Below, in pieces: positions 42,352-51,483 of a stretch of 64,000 nucleotides of DNA. The position numbers and the translations under genes are program-made. The stretch's first letter is position 1. Each line of letters opens with the position of its first letter. A model generated the notes under the pieces. The model did not search any database. It saw nothing but the letters and a program-made list of their open reading frames with translations, and was not told the origin of the DNA. Source of the DNA: Hymenobacter chitinivorans DSM 11115 (GTDB taxonomy: Bacteria; Bacteroidota; Bacteroidia; Cytophagales; Hymenobacteraceae); contig NZ_PGFA01000003.1 in assembly GCF_002797555.1 (NCBI RefSeq), positions 248,001-312,000 of the forward strand, written 5' to 3'.

Positions 42352-45111
42352 ATGCAGTATATCTACCGGCTTACGCTTTGTATTCTTTTGCTTGTTGGTT
42401 CCTTCGCCGGTTACGGTCAAACTCCGGAGCCCGTGGTGAGCGGCAGCTTCCAGAGCCTGAGCCTGGAGCAGTTTGCCCGGCAGCTCGAAGCCCAAACCCG
42501 CTACCGGTTCTTTTTCGACACCACGGCCACCGGGCCCGGGCGCATCACGCTGCAGGTCCAGAAGCAGGCCTTGAGCACCGTGCTGGCCCAGGCCCTGGGC
42601 GCTACCGAGCTGCGCTTTGCCATCGACGCCGAGGAGCACACCGTCTTTATCACGCCCCGCCTGCCCGTAGCTACCGAGCTGCCCGCCGGCTACTTCCGGG
42701 CCGGGCCCGCCGTGGTAGTCGCGGAGGAGCAGAAACCAGCGGAAACCGCGCCGGTGCGGGCCGCCGATGCCGCCCGGCTGTACGAAATCGGGCGGCCGGG
42801 CGCCGGCAGTGCCGCGGGCAAGGCCACGCTGGCGGGCCATATCCGGGAGGCCCGCTCCGGGGAGCCGGTGCCGGGCGCGGCCGTGTACGTGGAGGCCCCG
42901 GCCGTGGGTGCCACCACCGACCAGTTTGGTTACTACGCCCTGACGCTGCCCCCGGGCCGCTACACGCTTAATATCCGCGGCCTGGGCATCAAGAACACCC
43001 GGCGGCAGGTGCAGCTGAATGCCAGTGGCAAGCTCGACGTGGAAGTCGACGAGGACATCACCAACCTGAAGGAGGTCGTCATCGAGGCCGAAAAGGACAA
43101 GAACGTGGCCGGGATGCAGATGGGCCTGGAAAAGCTCGACATCCGCACCATCCGGCAGGTGCCCACGGCCTTCGGCGAAACCGATATTCTGCGGGTGGTT
43201 TTGACCTTGCCGGGCGTGAAGTCGGTGGGGGAGGGCAGCACCGGGCTGAGCGTGCGGGGCGGGGGCACCGACCAGAACCTGATTCTCTTCAACGACGCCA
43301 CGGTGTACAACCCCAGCCACCTGTTCGGCTTTTTCTCGGCCTTCAACCCCGACATTCTTAAGAGCGTGGAGCTCTACAAAAGCGCCATTCCGGCCCGGTT
43401 TGGCGGCCGACTGTCCTCGGTGCTCGACATTGCCACCCGCGACGGGAACAAGAAGAAGCTTTCGGGCTCGGGCGGTATCGGGGCCCTGACCAGCCGGCTC
43501 ACCTTGGAAGGCCCCATTATCAAGGACAAAAGCTCGTTTCTGGTTGGGGCCCGCACCTCGTACTCCGACTGGATTCTGCACCTGCTGCCCAACCAGGACC
43601 TGAAGGAAAGCGCGGCCTCGTTTTACGACCTGAGCGCCCACCTTAGCCACGAGCTCAACGCCAACAACACGCTCTACGCCACTGGCTACTTCAGCCAGGA
43701 CCGGTTTCGGCTGGCGGCCGACACTTCCTACGCCTACCAGAACCGCAGCGGCAGCCTGAAGTGGAAGCACCTCTTCGGCAACAAGCTCTACGGCGTGCTT
43801 ACCACCACCTACACCCAGTATCAGTACCAGATCAGCAGCCGGAAAAACCCGGTCAATGCCTCGGAGCTGACTTTCGGCATCCGGCAGCTCGGGGCCCAGG
43901 CCGACTTCAGCTACTTCCCCAGCGCCAAGCACACCGTCGACTTTGGGGCCAGCACCTTGCGCTACCGCGTCGATGCGGGCAAGCTGGTGCCGAGCGGGGC
44001 GGAGTCACTGATCCGGCCCGACGAGCTGGACCGGGAACAGGCCCAGGAAACGGCCCTGTACGTATCCGATAAAATTGAAATAACGCCGCGCCTGGCTCTG
44101 GAGCTGGGGTTGCGCTACTCTTTCTACCAGGCCCTGGGCCCGCGCGCAGTCAGCCAGTACGCGCCCGGCCTGCCCCGCACCACCGCCAACATCACCGACA
44201 CGGTACGCTACGGCGCGGGAGCAGCCATGGCCACCTACCACGGCCCCGAATACCGCGCCTCGCTGAAATACGCGCTGTCGGACAACTCCTCGGTGAAGGC
44301 CAGCTACAACCGCACCCGTCAGTACATCAGTCAGTTGTCGAATACTACGTCGTTGTCGCCGACCGATACCTGGAAGCTGAGCGACGCCTACGTGCGGCCC
44401 CAGGTGGGCGACCAGGTGGCACTGGGCTACTACCGCAATTTCCGCCGCAACACCATCGAAACCTCGGTGGAGGGCTACTACAAGCGCATGCACGATTTCG
44501 TGGACTACAAAAGCGGAGCCCGGCTGCTGCTCAACCACCACCTGGAAACCGACCTGATCAATGCCGAGGGCAAGGCCTACGGGGTGGAGTTTTCCATTCG
44601 CAAATCGACGGGCAAAATCAACGGCTGGCTCAACTATACTTACTCCCGCTCCCTGGTGCGGGCCAACGCGGGCACGCCGGCCGAGCAAATCAACGGCGGG
44701 GCGTACTACCCCAGCAACATTGACAAGCCCCACGAGGTGACCCTGGCCGGCAACTACCGCTTCAGCCGCCGCTTCAGCACCTCGCTCAACTTCAACTACA
44801 GCACCGGCCGGCCCATTACCCTGCCCCTGGCCCGCTACTACGTCGACGACGTGCCGCGGGTGCTCTACTCCGACCGCAACGCCTACCGCGTGCCCGACTA
44901 CTACCGCGTCGACTTTGCCATGAACATTGAGGGCGGGCACAAGGCCAAAAAGCTGGCTCACAGCTCCTGGACGCTGGCCATCTACAACCTGACCGGCCGC
45001 CACAACCCGTACTCGGTCTACTTCAAATCCGTCAACGGCCAGATCAAGGGCTACCAGCTCTCCATTTTTGGGCGGCCCATTCCCACGGTGACCTACAACT
45101 TCAAATTCTAG
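42352..45111 (+). CDS. TonB-dependent outer-membrane receptor with STN and carboxypeptidase-like domains
   Basis: A 919-aa outer-membrane receptor. Signal peptide MQYIYRLTLCILLLVGSFAG. An STN/secretin-like domain covers about 30-105 (LEQFARQLEAQTRYRFFFDT). A CarboxypepD-regulatory-like domain covers about 163-245 (LAGHIREARSGEPVPGAAV). The plug follows at about 285-400 with SVRGGGTDQNLILFNDATV, then the 22-strand barrel with an aromatic end (YNFKF). The family couples TonB energy to uptake of large or scarce ligands, and the STN domain often signals to an anti-sigma factor. No anti-sigma FecR gene is next to it, although an ECF sigma gene lies at 55096. The stop overlaps a GTG at 45111. Confidence 0.9.
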   Translation: MQYIYRLTLCILLLVGSFAGYGQTPEPVVSGSFQSLSLEQFARQLEAQTRYRFFFDTTATGPGRITLQVQKQALSTVLAQALGATELRFAIDAEEHTVFITPRLPVATELPAGYFRAGPAVVVAEEQKPAETAPVRAADAARLYEIGRPGAGSAAGKATLAGHIREARSGEPVPGAAVYVEAPAVGATTDQFGYYALTLPPGRYTLNIRGLGIKNTRRQVQLNASGKLDVEVDEDITNLKEVVIEAEKDKNVAGMQMGLEKLDIRTIRQVPTAFGETDILRVVLTLPGVKSVGEGSTGLSVRGGGTDQNLILFNDATVYNPSHLFGFFSAFNPDILKSVELYKSAIPARFGGRLSSVLDIATRDGNKKKLSGSGGIGALTSRLTLEGPIIKDKSSFLVGARTSYSDWILHLLPNQDLKESAASFYDLSAHLSHELNANNTLYATGYFSQDRFRLAADTSYAYQNRSGSLKWKHLFGNKLYGVLTTTYTQYQYQISSRKNPVNASELTFGIRQLGAQADFSYFPSAKHTVDFGASTLRYRVDAGKLVPSGAESLIRPDELDREQAQETALYVSDKIEITPRLALELGLRYSFYQALGPRAVSQYAPGLPRTTANITDTVRYGAGAAMATYHGPEYRASLKYALSDNSSVKASYNRTRQYISQLSNTTSLSPTDTWKLSDAYVRPQVGDQVALGYYRNFRRNTIETSVEGYYKRMHDFVDYKSGARLLLNHHLETDLINAEGKAYGVEFSIRKSTGKINGWLNYTYSRSLVRANAGTPAEQINGGAYYPSNIDKPHEVTLAGNYRFSRRFSTSLNFNYSTGRPITLPLARYYVDDVPRVLYSDRNAYRVPDYYRVDFAMNIEGGHKAKKLAHSSWTLAIYNLTGRHNPYSVYFKSVNGQIKGYQLSIFGRPIPTVTYNFKF

Positions 45112-45122
45112 TGCGCTACGTT

Positions 45123-46268
45123 ATGTCTTTACCGCGTCTGTACCCGTTGCTGCTCGGCCTGTGGCTGGCTCTGGCCCTGCCCGGCTGCGTCGACCCCTTC
45201 GAGCCCGAGGTTATTCGCTCGGCGCCCAACTATCTGGTGGTAAGCGGCTTTATTAACATCAACGGGGTGACCAGCATCCGGTTGTCGCGCACCCAGAACG
45301 TGGCCAATTCGGGCGCGCCGGCCGCCGAGCCCCGGGCCACGGTTGCTATTCAGGATGAAGCCGGCACCTCGTACCCGCTGAGTGAGCAGGTGCCGGGCAC
45401 CTACACCTCGGCGGCGCTGAGTCTGAGCCCGGCCCGCCGCTACCAGCTGCGGCTGCGCACGGCCGGGGGCCGCGAATACGCCTCGGCCCTGGTGACGCCG
45501 AAAGTCGCGCCACCCATCGACGAGTTGCCCTGGGCGGTGGAAGACCGGGGCGTGCGGGTGTACGTCAACGCCCACGACGCCACCAACAGCACGCGCTACT
45601 ACCGCTGGACCTACACCGAAACCTGGGAATTCCACTCCGCCTACCGCTCGGGCCTGGAATACGTGAATGGCCGGATGCAGCCCCGCGCCGAGGATATTTA
45701 CCAGTGCTGGGGCACGGCCGGCTCCACCAGCATTGCCATCAACTCCACGGCCCGGCTCAACCAGGACGTGGTGGCCCGCTACCCGCTAATTCTGCTGCCG
45801 GCCAACTCGGTGAAGCTGCGCTTCAAGTACAGCGTGCAAGTGCGCCAGTACGCCCAGACGGCCGAAGAATACGCCTATTGGGAACAGCTCAAATCCAACA
45901 CCGAAAGCGTGGGCGGCCTCTTTGACCCCGTGCCCAGCCAGCTGACCGGCAACGTGCAGAGCCTGACCGATGCCACTGAGCCGGTGGTGGGCTACGTGGG
46001 CGCCGGCACCGTAACGGAGAAGCGCATTTTCATTGCCAGCAATGAGCTGCCGCTGACGCAGCAGTACGAAACCGGCTACAACTGCGCCCCGCCCGATACC
46101 GTGCCGCTGGCCCGGGTGCCCACCGTCTTCAGCACGTCGGTCGTGCTGCCGCTCTACACCGTGTACGCACCCATGTCCAACACCATTGTGGGCTACTCCA
46201 GCGCCTCTGCCGAGTGCGCCGACTGCCGCCGCCGGGGCACCAACCGCCGGCCCGACTTCTGGCAATAA
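45123..46268 (+). CDS. DUF4249 lipoprotein
   Basis: A 381-aa lipoprotein of the DUF4249 family, which usually follows a TonB receptor in Bacteroidota. ATG 45123 gives a good signal (MSLPRLYPLLLGLWLALALP) with the acylated Cys at 22. A GTG at 45111 overlapping the receptor stop is a possible alternative start, which would suggest translational coupling. The mature part starts with a Bacteroidota-typical VVSGFININGVTSIRLSRTQ strand and has paired Cys near the end (ECADCRRRG). It is likely the surface partner of the receptor upstream (inference). Confidence 0.82.
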   Translation: MSLPRLYPLLLGLWLALALPGCVDPFEPEVIRSAPNYLVVSGFININGVTSIRLSRTQNVANSGAPAAEPRATVAIQDEAGTSYPLSEQVPGTYTSAALSLSPARRYQLRLRTAGGREYASALVTPKVAPPIDELPWAVEDRGVRVYVNAHDATNSTRYYRWTYTETWEFHSAYRSGLEYVNGRMQPRAEDIYQCWGTAGSTSIAINSTARLNQDVVARYPLILLPANSVKLRFKYSVQVRQYAQTAEEYAYWEQLKSNTESVGGLFDPVPSQLTGNVQSLTDATEPVVGYVGAGTVTEKRIFIASNELPLTQQYETGYNCAPPDTVPLARVPTVFSTSVVLPLYTVYAPMSNTIVGYSSASAECADCRRRGTNRRPDFWQ

Positions 46269-46304
46269 CCCGCCGTGTTCCACCGTCCTGTAGGCTGTAC
46301 CTGT

Positions 46305-48740
46305 ATGCTGCTTTCTTCTCCCTTTTTGCTCCGTTTTGGGCCCCGTCTGCTCGGCCGGCTGCTGCCCGTGGCCCTGGGCCTGCTGGGGGCAGCCCCGGCC
46401 TTTGGGCAGGCCGACTCCCTGGCCCAGCTCAGCCGCCGGCTGCGGCACTACTCCCAGCAGCGGCCCGCCGAAAAGCTGTTTGCCCACCTCGACCGGCCCA
46501 GCTACGTGAGCGGCGAAACCATGTGGTTTAAGCTCTACACCGTGGATGGGCAGCGCCAGCAGCCGCTGGCGGCCAGCACCGTAGCCTACGTAGAGGTGCT
46601 AAACGCCGAGCAGCGGCCCGTGCTGCAGGCTAAGCTTGGGCTGCGCCACGCCACCGGACAGGGCTCCTTGGTGCTGCCCGCCAGCCTGCCTTCGGGTACC
46701 TACACGGTGCGGGCCTACACCAGCTGGATGCGCAACTTCGGCCCGGAGCTCTACTTTCACTGCCCGGTTACCATCGTCAATACCCGCGTGCCGGTGGGGC
46801 CACCCGCCGATAAGCCCGCCGCTGGCTACGACCCGCAGTTTTTTCCCGAAGGCGGCTACCTCGTGCAGGGCCTCGCCAGCAAAGTCGGCTTCAAGATAAC
46901 TGATGCCCGGGGCCGGGGTGTGGCCGCCGAAGGCAGCGTGCTGGATGCCGCAGGCCAGCCGGTGGCCACGTTCAAAACCCTGAAATTTGGCCTGGGCAGC
47001 TTCGCATTTACGCCCGCGGCGGCGGGCTCGGGCTACAAGGCCGTCATTCGGCTGGCCAATCAGCAAACCATTACCTGCCCACTGCCCGCCGTGCGGGAGC
47101 AGGGCTACGTGCTGCGCCTGGAAGACGCGGATGCCGGGCAGCTGCGCGTAACCGTGCGCACCCAGGGGGCGGCTTTGGCCGGGGAAAACCTGTACCTGCT
47201 GGCCCACACCCGCCAGCAGGTGGCCGTGGCCGCCGCCTCCGCACTGGTGCAGGGCCAGGCCGTGTTCGGGGTCGAAAAAAGCAAGCTGACGGCCGGCATT
47301 ACCCACTTCACCTTGTTCAACAGCCGGCGGGAGCCGGTCTGTGAGCGGCTCTACTTCCGCCCGCCGTCGGCTGGCCTGGGCCTCACGGTGCGGCCCGACA
47401 ACAGCCAGTACGCCGCCCGCCAGAAAGTAACCCTGCAGCTCGCGGCCGGGGCCTCCGCTGCCCCCGCCAATCTGTCGGTGGCCGTCTACCAGCTCGACTC
47501 TCTCACTGCGCTGGGCGGGCCCGATATCAGCAGCTACCTGTGGCTGAGCTCCGAGGTGAAGGGCCCCATCGAAAACCCGGCGTACTACTGCACCGCCCCC
47601 GAGGCTGATGCCCAGGCCGCGGCGGCCACCGACAACCTGATGCTGACCCAGGGCTGGAGCCGCTTCCGCTGGGCCGAGGTGCTCAGCGGGCCGCCCGCCC
47701 CGGCGTATCTGCCCGAGCTCAACGGCCACCTGGTGCGGGGCCGGGTGGTGCACCGCCTGACGGGGGCGCCCACGGCCGGCGTGGGTATTTACCTAGCCGC
47801 CCCCAGCCGGGCCATTCAGCTCTACAACTCGGTGAGCAAGGCCGACGGCAGCGTGCAGTTCGAAACCGCCGACTGGTACGGCCCCCGGCAGCTCGTGCTC
47901 CAGCCCAACGCCACCACCGCCGACAGCCTCTACCGGGTAGACCTGCTCAACCCGTTTTCTGAGCAGTACGCCCCGGCGGCCCGGCCGGCCGGCCTGGTCC
48001 TGACCGAGGCGTTGGCCGGCAGCCTGCGGCGGCGCCACGTGCAGGCCCAGGTGCAGCAGCAGTTTTTTGGCAGCCGCCCCGCGCGCTACCTGGCCCCGCC
48101 CACCGACAGCCTGGCGTTTTATGGCCGGCCCGACGAGCGGTATCTGCTCGATGCCTACACCCGCTTTAAGGTCATGGAGGAAGTCATGCGCGAATACGTG
48201 CCCGGCGTGCTGGTCCGCATCCGCAAAGACGGTTTCCACTTCCTGGTGCCCGACGATAATGCCCGCGAGTACCAGGAAAACCCGCTGGTGCTGCTCGACG
48301 GCATGCCCGTGTTCGATACCAACAAAATCATGGCCTTCGACCCGCTGAAAGTGCAGAAGCTGGAGGTCGTCACGAAGCGCTACTTCGTGGGGCCGTTCGT
48401 GCACCCGGGCATCGTGAGCTACACCACCTACAAGGGCGACCTGGCCGGCTTTCCGCTCGATGCCCACGCCCTGCTGCAGGAATACGAGGGCCTGCAGGGG
48501 CAGCGCGACTTCTACGCCCCGCGCTACGACACGCCTGCCCAGCAGCAAAGCCGCCTGCCCGATTTCCGCAACCTGCTCTACTGGAACCCCGAAGTGGTAA
48601 CCACGCCCGGCGCGCTGCCAGAGCTAAGCTTCTATACCTCCGACCAGGTGGGCCGCTACCGGGTAGTGGTGCAGGGACTCAGCCAAAATGGCCTGTCCGG
48701 CAGTACTACGGCTACTTTCGAGGTAAAACCGGCCCTGTAG
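46305..48740 (+). CDS. Exported MG2-like protein with TonB plug-like C-terminal domain
   Basis: About 811 aa. The ATG at 46305 gives a signal (LRFGPRLLGRLLPVALGLLG); the GTG at 46275 would add ten residues that do not fit a signal. Residues about 35-150 resemble the macroglobulin-type MG2 domain (EKLFAHLDRPSYVSGETMWF), typical of ~800-aa Bacteroidota exported proteins. A second Ig-like strand set follows. Near the end, NPLVLLDGMPVFDTNKIM resembles a TonB plug, but no barrel follows. It ends the outer-membrane cluster that starts at 41530, with gaps of 36 bp or less to the DUF4249 gene. Function unknown. Confidence 0.75.
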   Translation: MLLSSPFLLRFGPRLLGRLLPVALGLLGAAPAFGQADSLAQLSRRLRHYSQQRPAEKLFAHLDRPSYVSGETMWFKLYTVDGQRQQPLAASTVAYVEVLNAEQRPVLQAKLGLRHATGQGSLVLPASLPSGTYTVRAYTSWMRNFGPELYFHCPVTIVNTRVPVGPPADKPAAGYDPQFFPEGGYLVQGLASKVGFKITDARGRGVAAEGSVLDAAGQPVATFKTLKFGLGSFAFTPAAAGSGYKAVIRLANQQTITCPLPAVREQGYVLRLEDADAGQLRVTVRTQGAALAGENLYLLAHTRQQVAVAAASALVQGQAVFGVEKSKLTAGITHFTLFNSRREPVCERLYFRPPSAGLGLTVRPDNSQYAARQKVTLQLAAGASAAPANLSVAVYQLDSLTALGGPDISSYLWLSSEVKGPIENPAYYCTAPEADAQAAAATDNLMLTQGWSRFRWAEVLSGPPAPAYLPELNGHLVRGRVVHRLTGAPTAGVGIYLAAPSRAIQLYNSVSKADGSVQFETADWYGPRQLVLQPNATTADSLYRVDLLNPFSEQYAPAARPAGLVLTEALAGSLRRRHVQAQVQQQFFGSRPARYLAPPTDSLAFYGRPDERYLLDAYTRFKVMEEVMREYVPGVLVRIRKDGFHFLVPDDNAREYQENPLVLLDGMPVFDTNKIMAFDPLKVQKLEVVTKRYFVGPFVHPGIVSYTTYKGDLAGFPLDAHALLQEYEGLQGQRDFYAPRYDTPAQQQSRLPDFRNLLYWNPEVVTTPGALPELSFYTSDQVGRYRVVVQGLSQNGLSGSTTATFEVKPAL

Positions 48741-48777
48741 AAAGCCCGCCGTGGGCTTTGTAAGCAGGCCACATAGC

Positions 48778-49050
48778 TTCGGAAGTGGTCGGCTGAGCTT
48801 CGGAACCCCAACCGATAGGTTCCGAAGCTGTCGGGAGGACTTCGGAAGTGGTCGGCTGAGCTTCCCAGGAGCAAAGGATAGGTTCCGAAGCTGTCCGGAG
48901 AGCTTCCGAAGTGGTCGGTCGGGGTTCGGAAGCCAGCCGGGTACCTTCCGAAGGTATCTGACGGGCTTCCGAACGTTAATGGAGAGCTTCCGAAGTGGTC
49001 GGTTGGGGTTCGGAACCTATTGGTTGGGCTTCCGAAGCTATCGGCCGGCC
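48778..49050. repeat. 21-bp tandem repeat array A (13 units)
   Basis: Thirteen units of exactly 21 bp start at 48778 and every 21 bp up to 49030. Nearly every unit begins with the near-palindrome TTC(C/G)GAA followed by a G or C; the remaining ~13 bp vary in blocks such as GTGGTCGG and CTGTC. No indel breaks the phase. The array begins 38 bp after the stop of the MG2-like gene and ends exactly at the stop codon of fdhD (49050-49052). A frame on the plus strand is open across it (heptads like SFGSGRL), but this follows from the 21-bp period and is not good evidence of coding. Confidence 0.85.
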
Positions 49051-49925
49051 TAGGCCGGCGGCTGCAGGCGCCACGGGCCGCAGTACACGTTGTAGCGGCC
49101 CTGGCGCACGAAGCCGCAGAGCGTCATGCCGAAGTCGCGGGCGGCCTGCACGGCCAGGGAGCTGGGCGCGCCCACGGCGGCCAGCACCGGAATGCCGGCC
49201 ACGGCCGCCTTCTGCACCAGCTCAAACGAAGCCCGCCCGCTGACCAGCAGAATGGAGTCGTGCAGGGGCAGCCAGCCTTGCAGCAGCGCCGCCCCGATAA
49301 CCTTATCGAGGGCGTTGTGCCGGCCCACATCTTCGCGCAGCAAAAGCAGCTCGCCGGCCGGCGAAAACAGGGCCGCCGCGTGCAGGCCGCCGGTTTGCTC
49401 AAACAGGGCCTGGGCCGCCCGCTGCCGGGCCGGCAGCTCGTGAATTACCTCGGGGGCTACGTAGGGCCCGTCGGTGGGCAGCACCGGGCAGGCCGCGGCG
49501 TGCACCGCGTCGATGCTGGTTTTGCCGCACACCCCGCAGCTGGAAGAGGTGTAAAAGTGCCGCTCCAGCCGCGGCAGCGCCACTTCCACGCTTTCAGCCA
49601 GCTCGGCCCGCACCACGTTTTCCCGCTCTTCTTCCTTGGTCACGTCGGGGCAGTAGCGGATACCGGCCAGCTGCTCCCGGCTCTGCAAAATGCCTTCGGT
49701 GAGCAGAAAGCCGGCGGCCAGCTCCATATCGTGGCCGGGGGTGCGCATGGTAATGGCCAGGGTGCGGTGCTCCCGCTGCCCGGCGGGCCCGTAGCCCAGG
49801 CGAATTTCCAGGGGCTCCTCGGCCGCTACCACGTCGGACGCCTCCCGCAGCTCCGCCCCGGATACTTTGTGCACCGTGAGGTAATCGTAGCTGGTCGGGG
49901 GCAGGAAAACGGGCGGCGTAGGCAT
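49050..49925 (-). CDS. fdhD: FdhD, formate dehydrogenase accessory sulfurtransferase
   Basis: A 291-aa sulfur carrier that moves sulfur from a cysteine desulfurase to the molybdenum cofactor of formate dehydrogenases. The family motif CGVCG is at residues 130-134 (C130 and C133). Other conserved parts are TPGHDMELAAGFLLTEG (63-79), LLREDVGRHNALDK (about 197-210) and LVSGRASFELVQKAAVAG. Length is normal. The ATG at 49925 is the first good start. It is divergent from moeB with a 211-bp shared promoter gap. The two FdhF-like enzymes are the likely clients (inference). Confidence 0.95.
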   Translation of the reverse strand: MPTPPVFLPPTSYDYLTVHKVSGAELREASDVVAAEEPLEIRLGYGPAGQREHRTLAITMRTPGHDMELAAGFLLTEGILQSREQLAGIRYCPDVTKEEERENVVRAELAESVEVALPRLERHFYTSSSCGVCGKTSIDAVHAAACPVLPTDGPYVAPEVIHELPARQRAAQALFEQTGGLHAAALFSPAGELLLLREDVGRHNALDKVIGAALLQGWLPLHDSILLVSGRASFELVQKAAVAGIPVLAAVGAPSSLAVQAARDFGMTLCGFVRQGRYNVYCGPWRLQPPA

Positions 49926-50136
49926 CGGAAGTGTTGAATGATGAGCGTGGAATGGTGAACCAGGGCCGCACCAAGGGCCAGACTGGATTTCTTGGCGGGT
50001 AGCAGGATAACTTTCCGCCGGGAACGTAAGTTTGAAAACCGGTGAAACCCGGGCGCTCCGCTGACCAGGGTTCCTGCGTAGTACGTCATTGCGCCCAATT
50101 CAACCTTCCGCCTTCAACATCTAGCATTTTCTTCCC

Positions 50137-51255
50137 GTGCTTACTCCCGACGAACGTCACCGCTACCAACGCCACTTGCAGCTGCCCGAAATCGGGGAGG
50201 CGGGGCAGGAAAAGCTCAAGGCCGCCCGGGTGCTGGTGGTGGGCGCCGGCGGCCTGGGCTGCCCCATTCTGCAGTACCTGGCCGCCGCCGGCGTGGGCAC
50301 CCTGGGCATTGCCGACGGCGACCAGGTGGAAATGAGCAACCTCCAGCGCCAGGTGCTCTTCGGCCCCGCCGACCTGGGCCAGCCCAAGGCCGAAGCCGCG
50401 GCCCGGGCCGTGCAGCGCATCAACCCGCTGGTAAACTGCGAGGTGCTGCCCCGCCGCGTCGACGTGGCCTCGGTGCGGGAGCTGGTAGCCCAGTACGACG
50501 TGGTGGTGGATGGCTCCGACAATTTCCCGACCCGCTACCTGCTCAACGACGCCTGCGTGAGCCTGGGCAAGCCCCTGGTGTCGGGGGCCATCTACAAGTT
50601 TGAGGGGCAGGTGTCGGTGTTCAACTACCAGGGCGGGCCCACCTACCGCTGTCTGTTTCCGCAGCCGCCCTCGGCCGCCGAGGCGCCCAACTGTTCGGTT
50701 ATCGGGGTGCTGGGCGTGCTGCCCGGGCTGGTGGGCTGCGCCCAGGCCACCGAAACCCTCAAGGTCATTCTCAGCCTGGGCGAAATCCTGACCGGCCGGC
50801 TCTGGCTCTTCGATGCCTTGTCGTTCCAAACCCGCACCCTGCGCTTTGCCCGCCAGCCCGAGCGGGCCGCCATCAACCTCGACACCGCCGACGCGGCCGA
50901 CTACGCCGAGCTCTGCCAGGCACCAGTCACGACCATTACGCCCGCCGAGCTCCAGCAGCAGCTCGATTCGGAAGTGCCCCCGTTTCTGCTCGACGTGCGC
51001 GAAATCGTCGAGTACCAGGCCGGCCACCTGCCCAGCGCCGCCCTGATTCCGCTCGGCAGCCTGGCCCAGCGCGTGGAAGAGCTGCCCCGGCACTTTCCCA
51101 TCGTGGTGTACTGCCGCAGCGGCCGGCGCAGCGCCCTGGCCATTCAGCAGCTGCAGCAGGAGTTCGGCTTCGATAATCTGCTGAACCTCAGCGGCGGGTT
51201 TGAGGGCTGGCAGGAGGCGGCGGCTGAGAAAGAAAACAGCAGCCCGTCATTCTAA
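50137..51255 (+). CDS. moeB: MoeB/ThiF-type adenylyltransferase with C-terminal rhodanese domain
   Basis: A 372-aa cytoplasmic E1-like protein that activates the C-terminal Gly-Gly of MoaD. It has the ATP motif VVGAGGLGCP (35-43), the conserved SNLQRQ (67-72) and NFPTRYLLN. The expected Zn CxxC pair after residue 170 is only partly seen (TYRCLFP, then NCSVIG), so a zinc site is doubtful. A rhodanese-like domain covers about 265-360 with the active-site C326 (VVYCRSGRRS). The fusion can supply both adenylation and sulfur transfer to MoaD. The start is GTG 50137. Its target MoaD with terminal GG is at 58015. Confidence 0.92.
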   Translation: MLTPDERHRYQRHLQLPEIGEAGQEKLKAARVLVVGAGGLGCPILQYLAAAGVGTLGIADGDQVEMSNLQRQVLFGPADLGQPKAEAAARAVQRINPLVNCEVLPRRVDVASVRELVAQYDVVVDGSDNFPTRYLLNDACVSLGKPLVSGAIYKFEGQVSVFNYQGGPTYRCLFPQPPSAAEAPNCSVIGVLGVLPGLVGCAQATETLKVILSLGEILTGRLWLFDALSFQTRTLRFARQPERAAINLDTADAADYAELCQAPVTTITPAELQQQLDSEVPPFLLDVREIVEYQAGHLPSAALIPLGSLAQRVEELPRHFPIVVYCRSGRRSALAIQQLQQEFGFDNLLNLSGGFEGWQEAAAEKENSSPSF

Positions 51256-51330
51256 AAGAACGTCATGTCGAGTATTCTGCGCATCAAGCAGAGACGAGAC
51301 ATCCCGCGTGCTGACGTTGTAATGGCATCC

Positions 51331-51446
51331 GTCATGCTGAGCGGAGCAACGCGCAGTCGAAGCATCTCTACCGCTTTGTTGCAATGCTGATTAATTACCA
51401 CGGCGGTAGAGATGCTTCGACTCCGCTCCGCTGCGCTCAGCATGAC
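51331..51446. repeat. MITE-like inverted-repeat element
   Basis: A 116-bp element with ~44-bp terminal inverted repeats, the left one starting GTCATGCTGAGCG and both sharing GTCGAAGCATCTCTACCGC. The only difference is a short patch in the middle of the arm. It encodes nothing. A related, weaker inverted repeat (CGTCATGTCGAG...) lies just left of it at about 51261-51316. The two fill the gap between moeB and the MOT1 gene. Confidence 0.8.
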
Positions 51447-51483
51447 GTTCAATTGATACTTTCCTTAAGGCCAAAATTTACCC

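Noticed and set aside
42250..43932. A minus-strand frame of 560 codons opposite the TonB receptor
   Set aside because: Shadow of the receptor gene; no start context and no domain.
48751..49053. A 100-codon plus-strand frame through array A
   Set aside because: The frame stays open because the 21-bp period is a multiple of three; composition is repeat-derived and there is no sign of a start or ribosome site.
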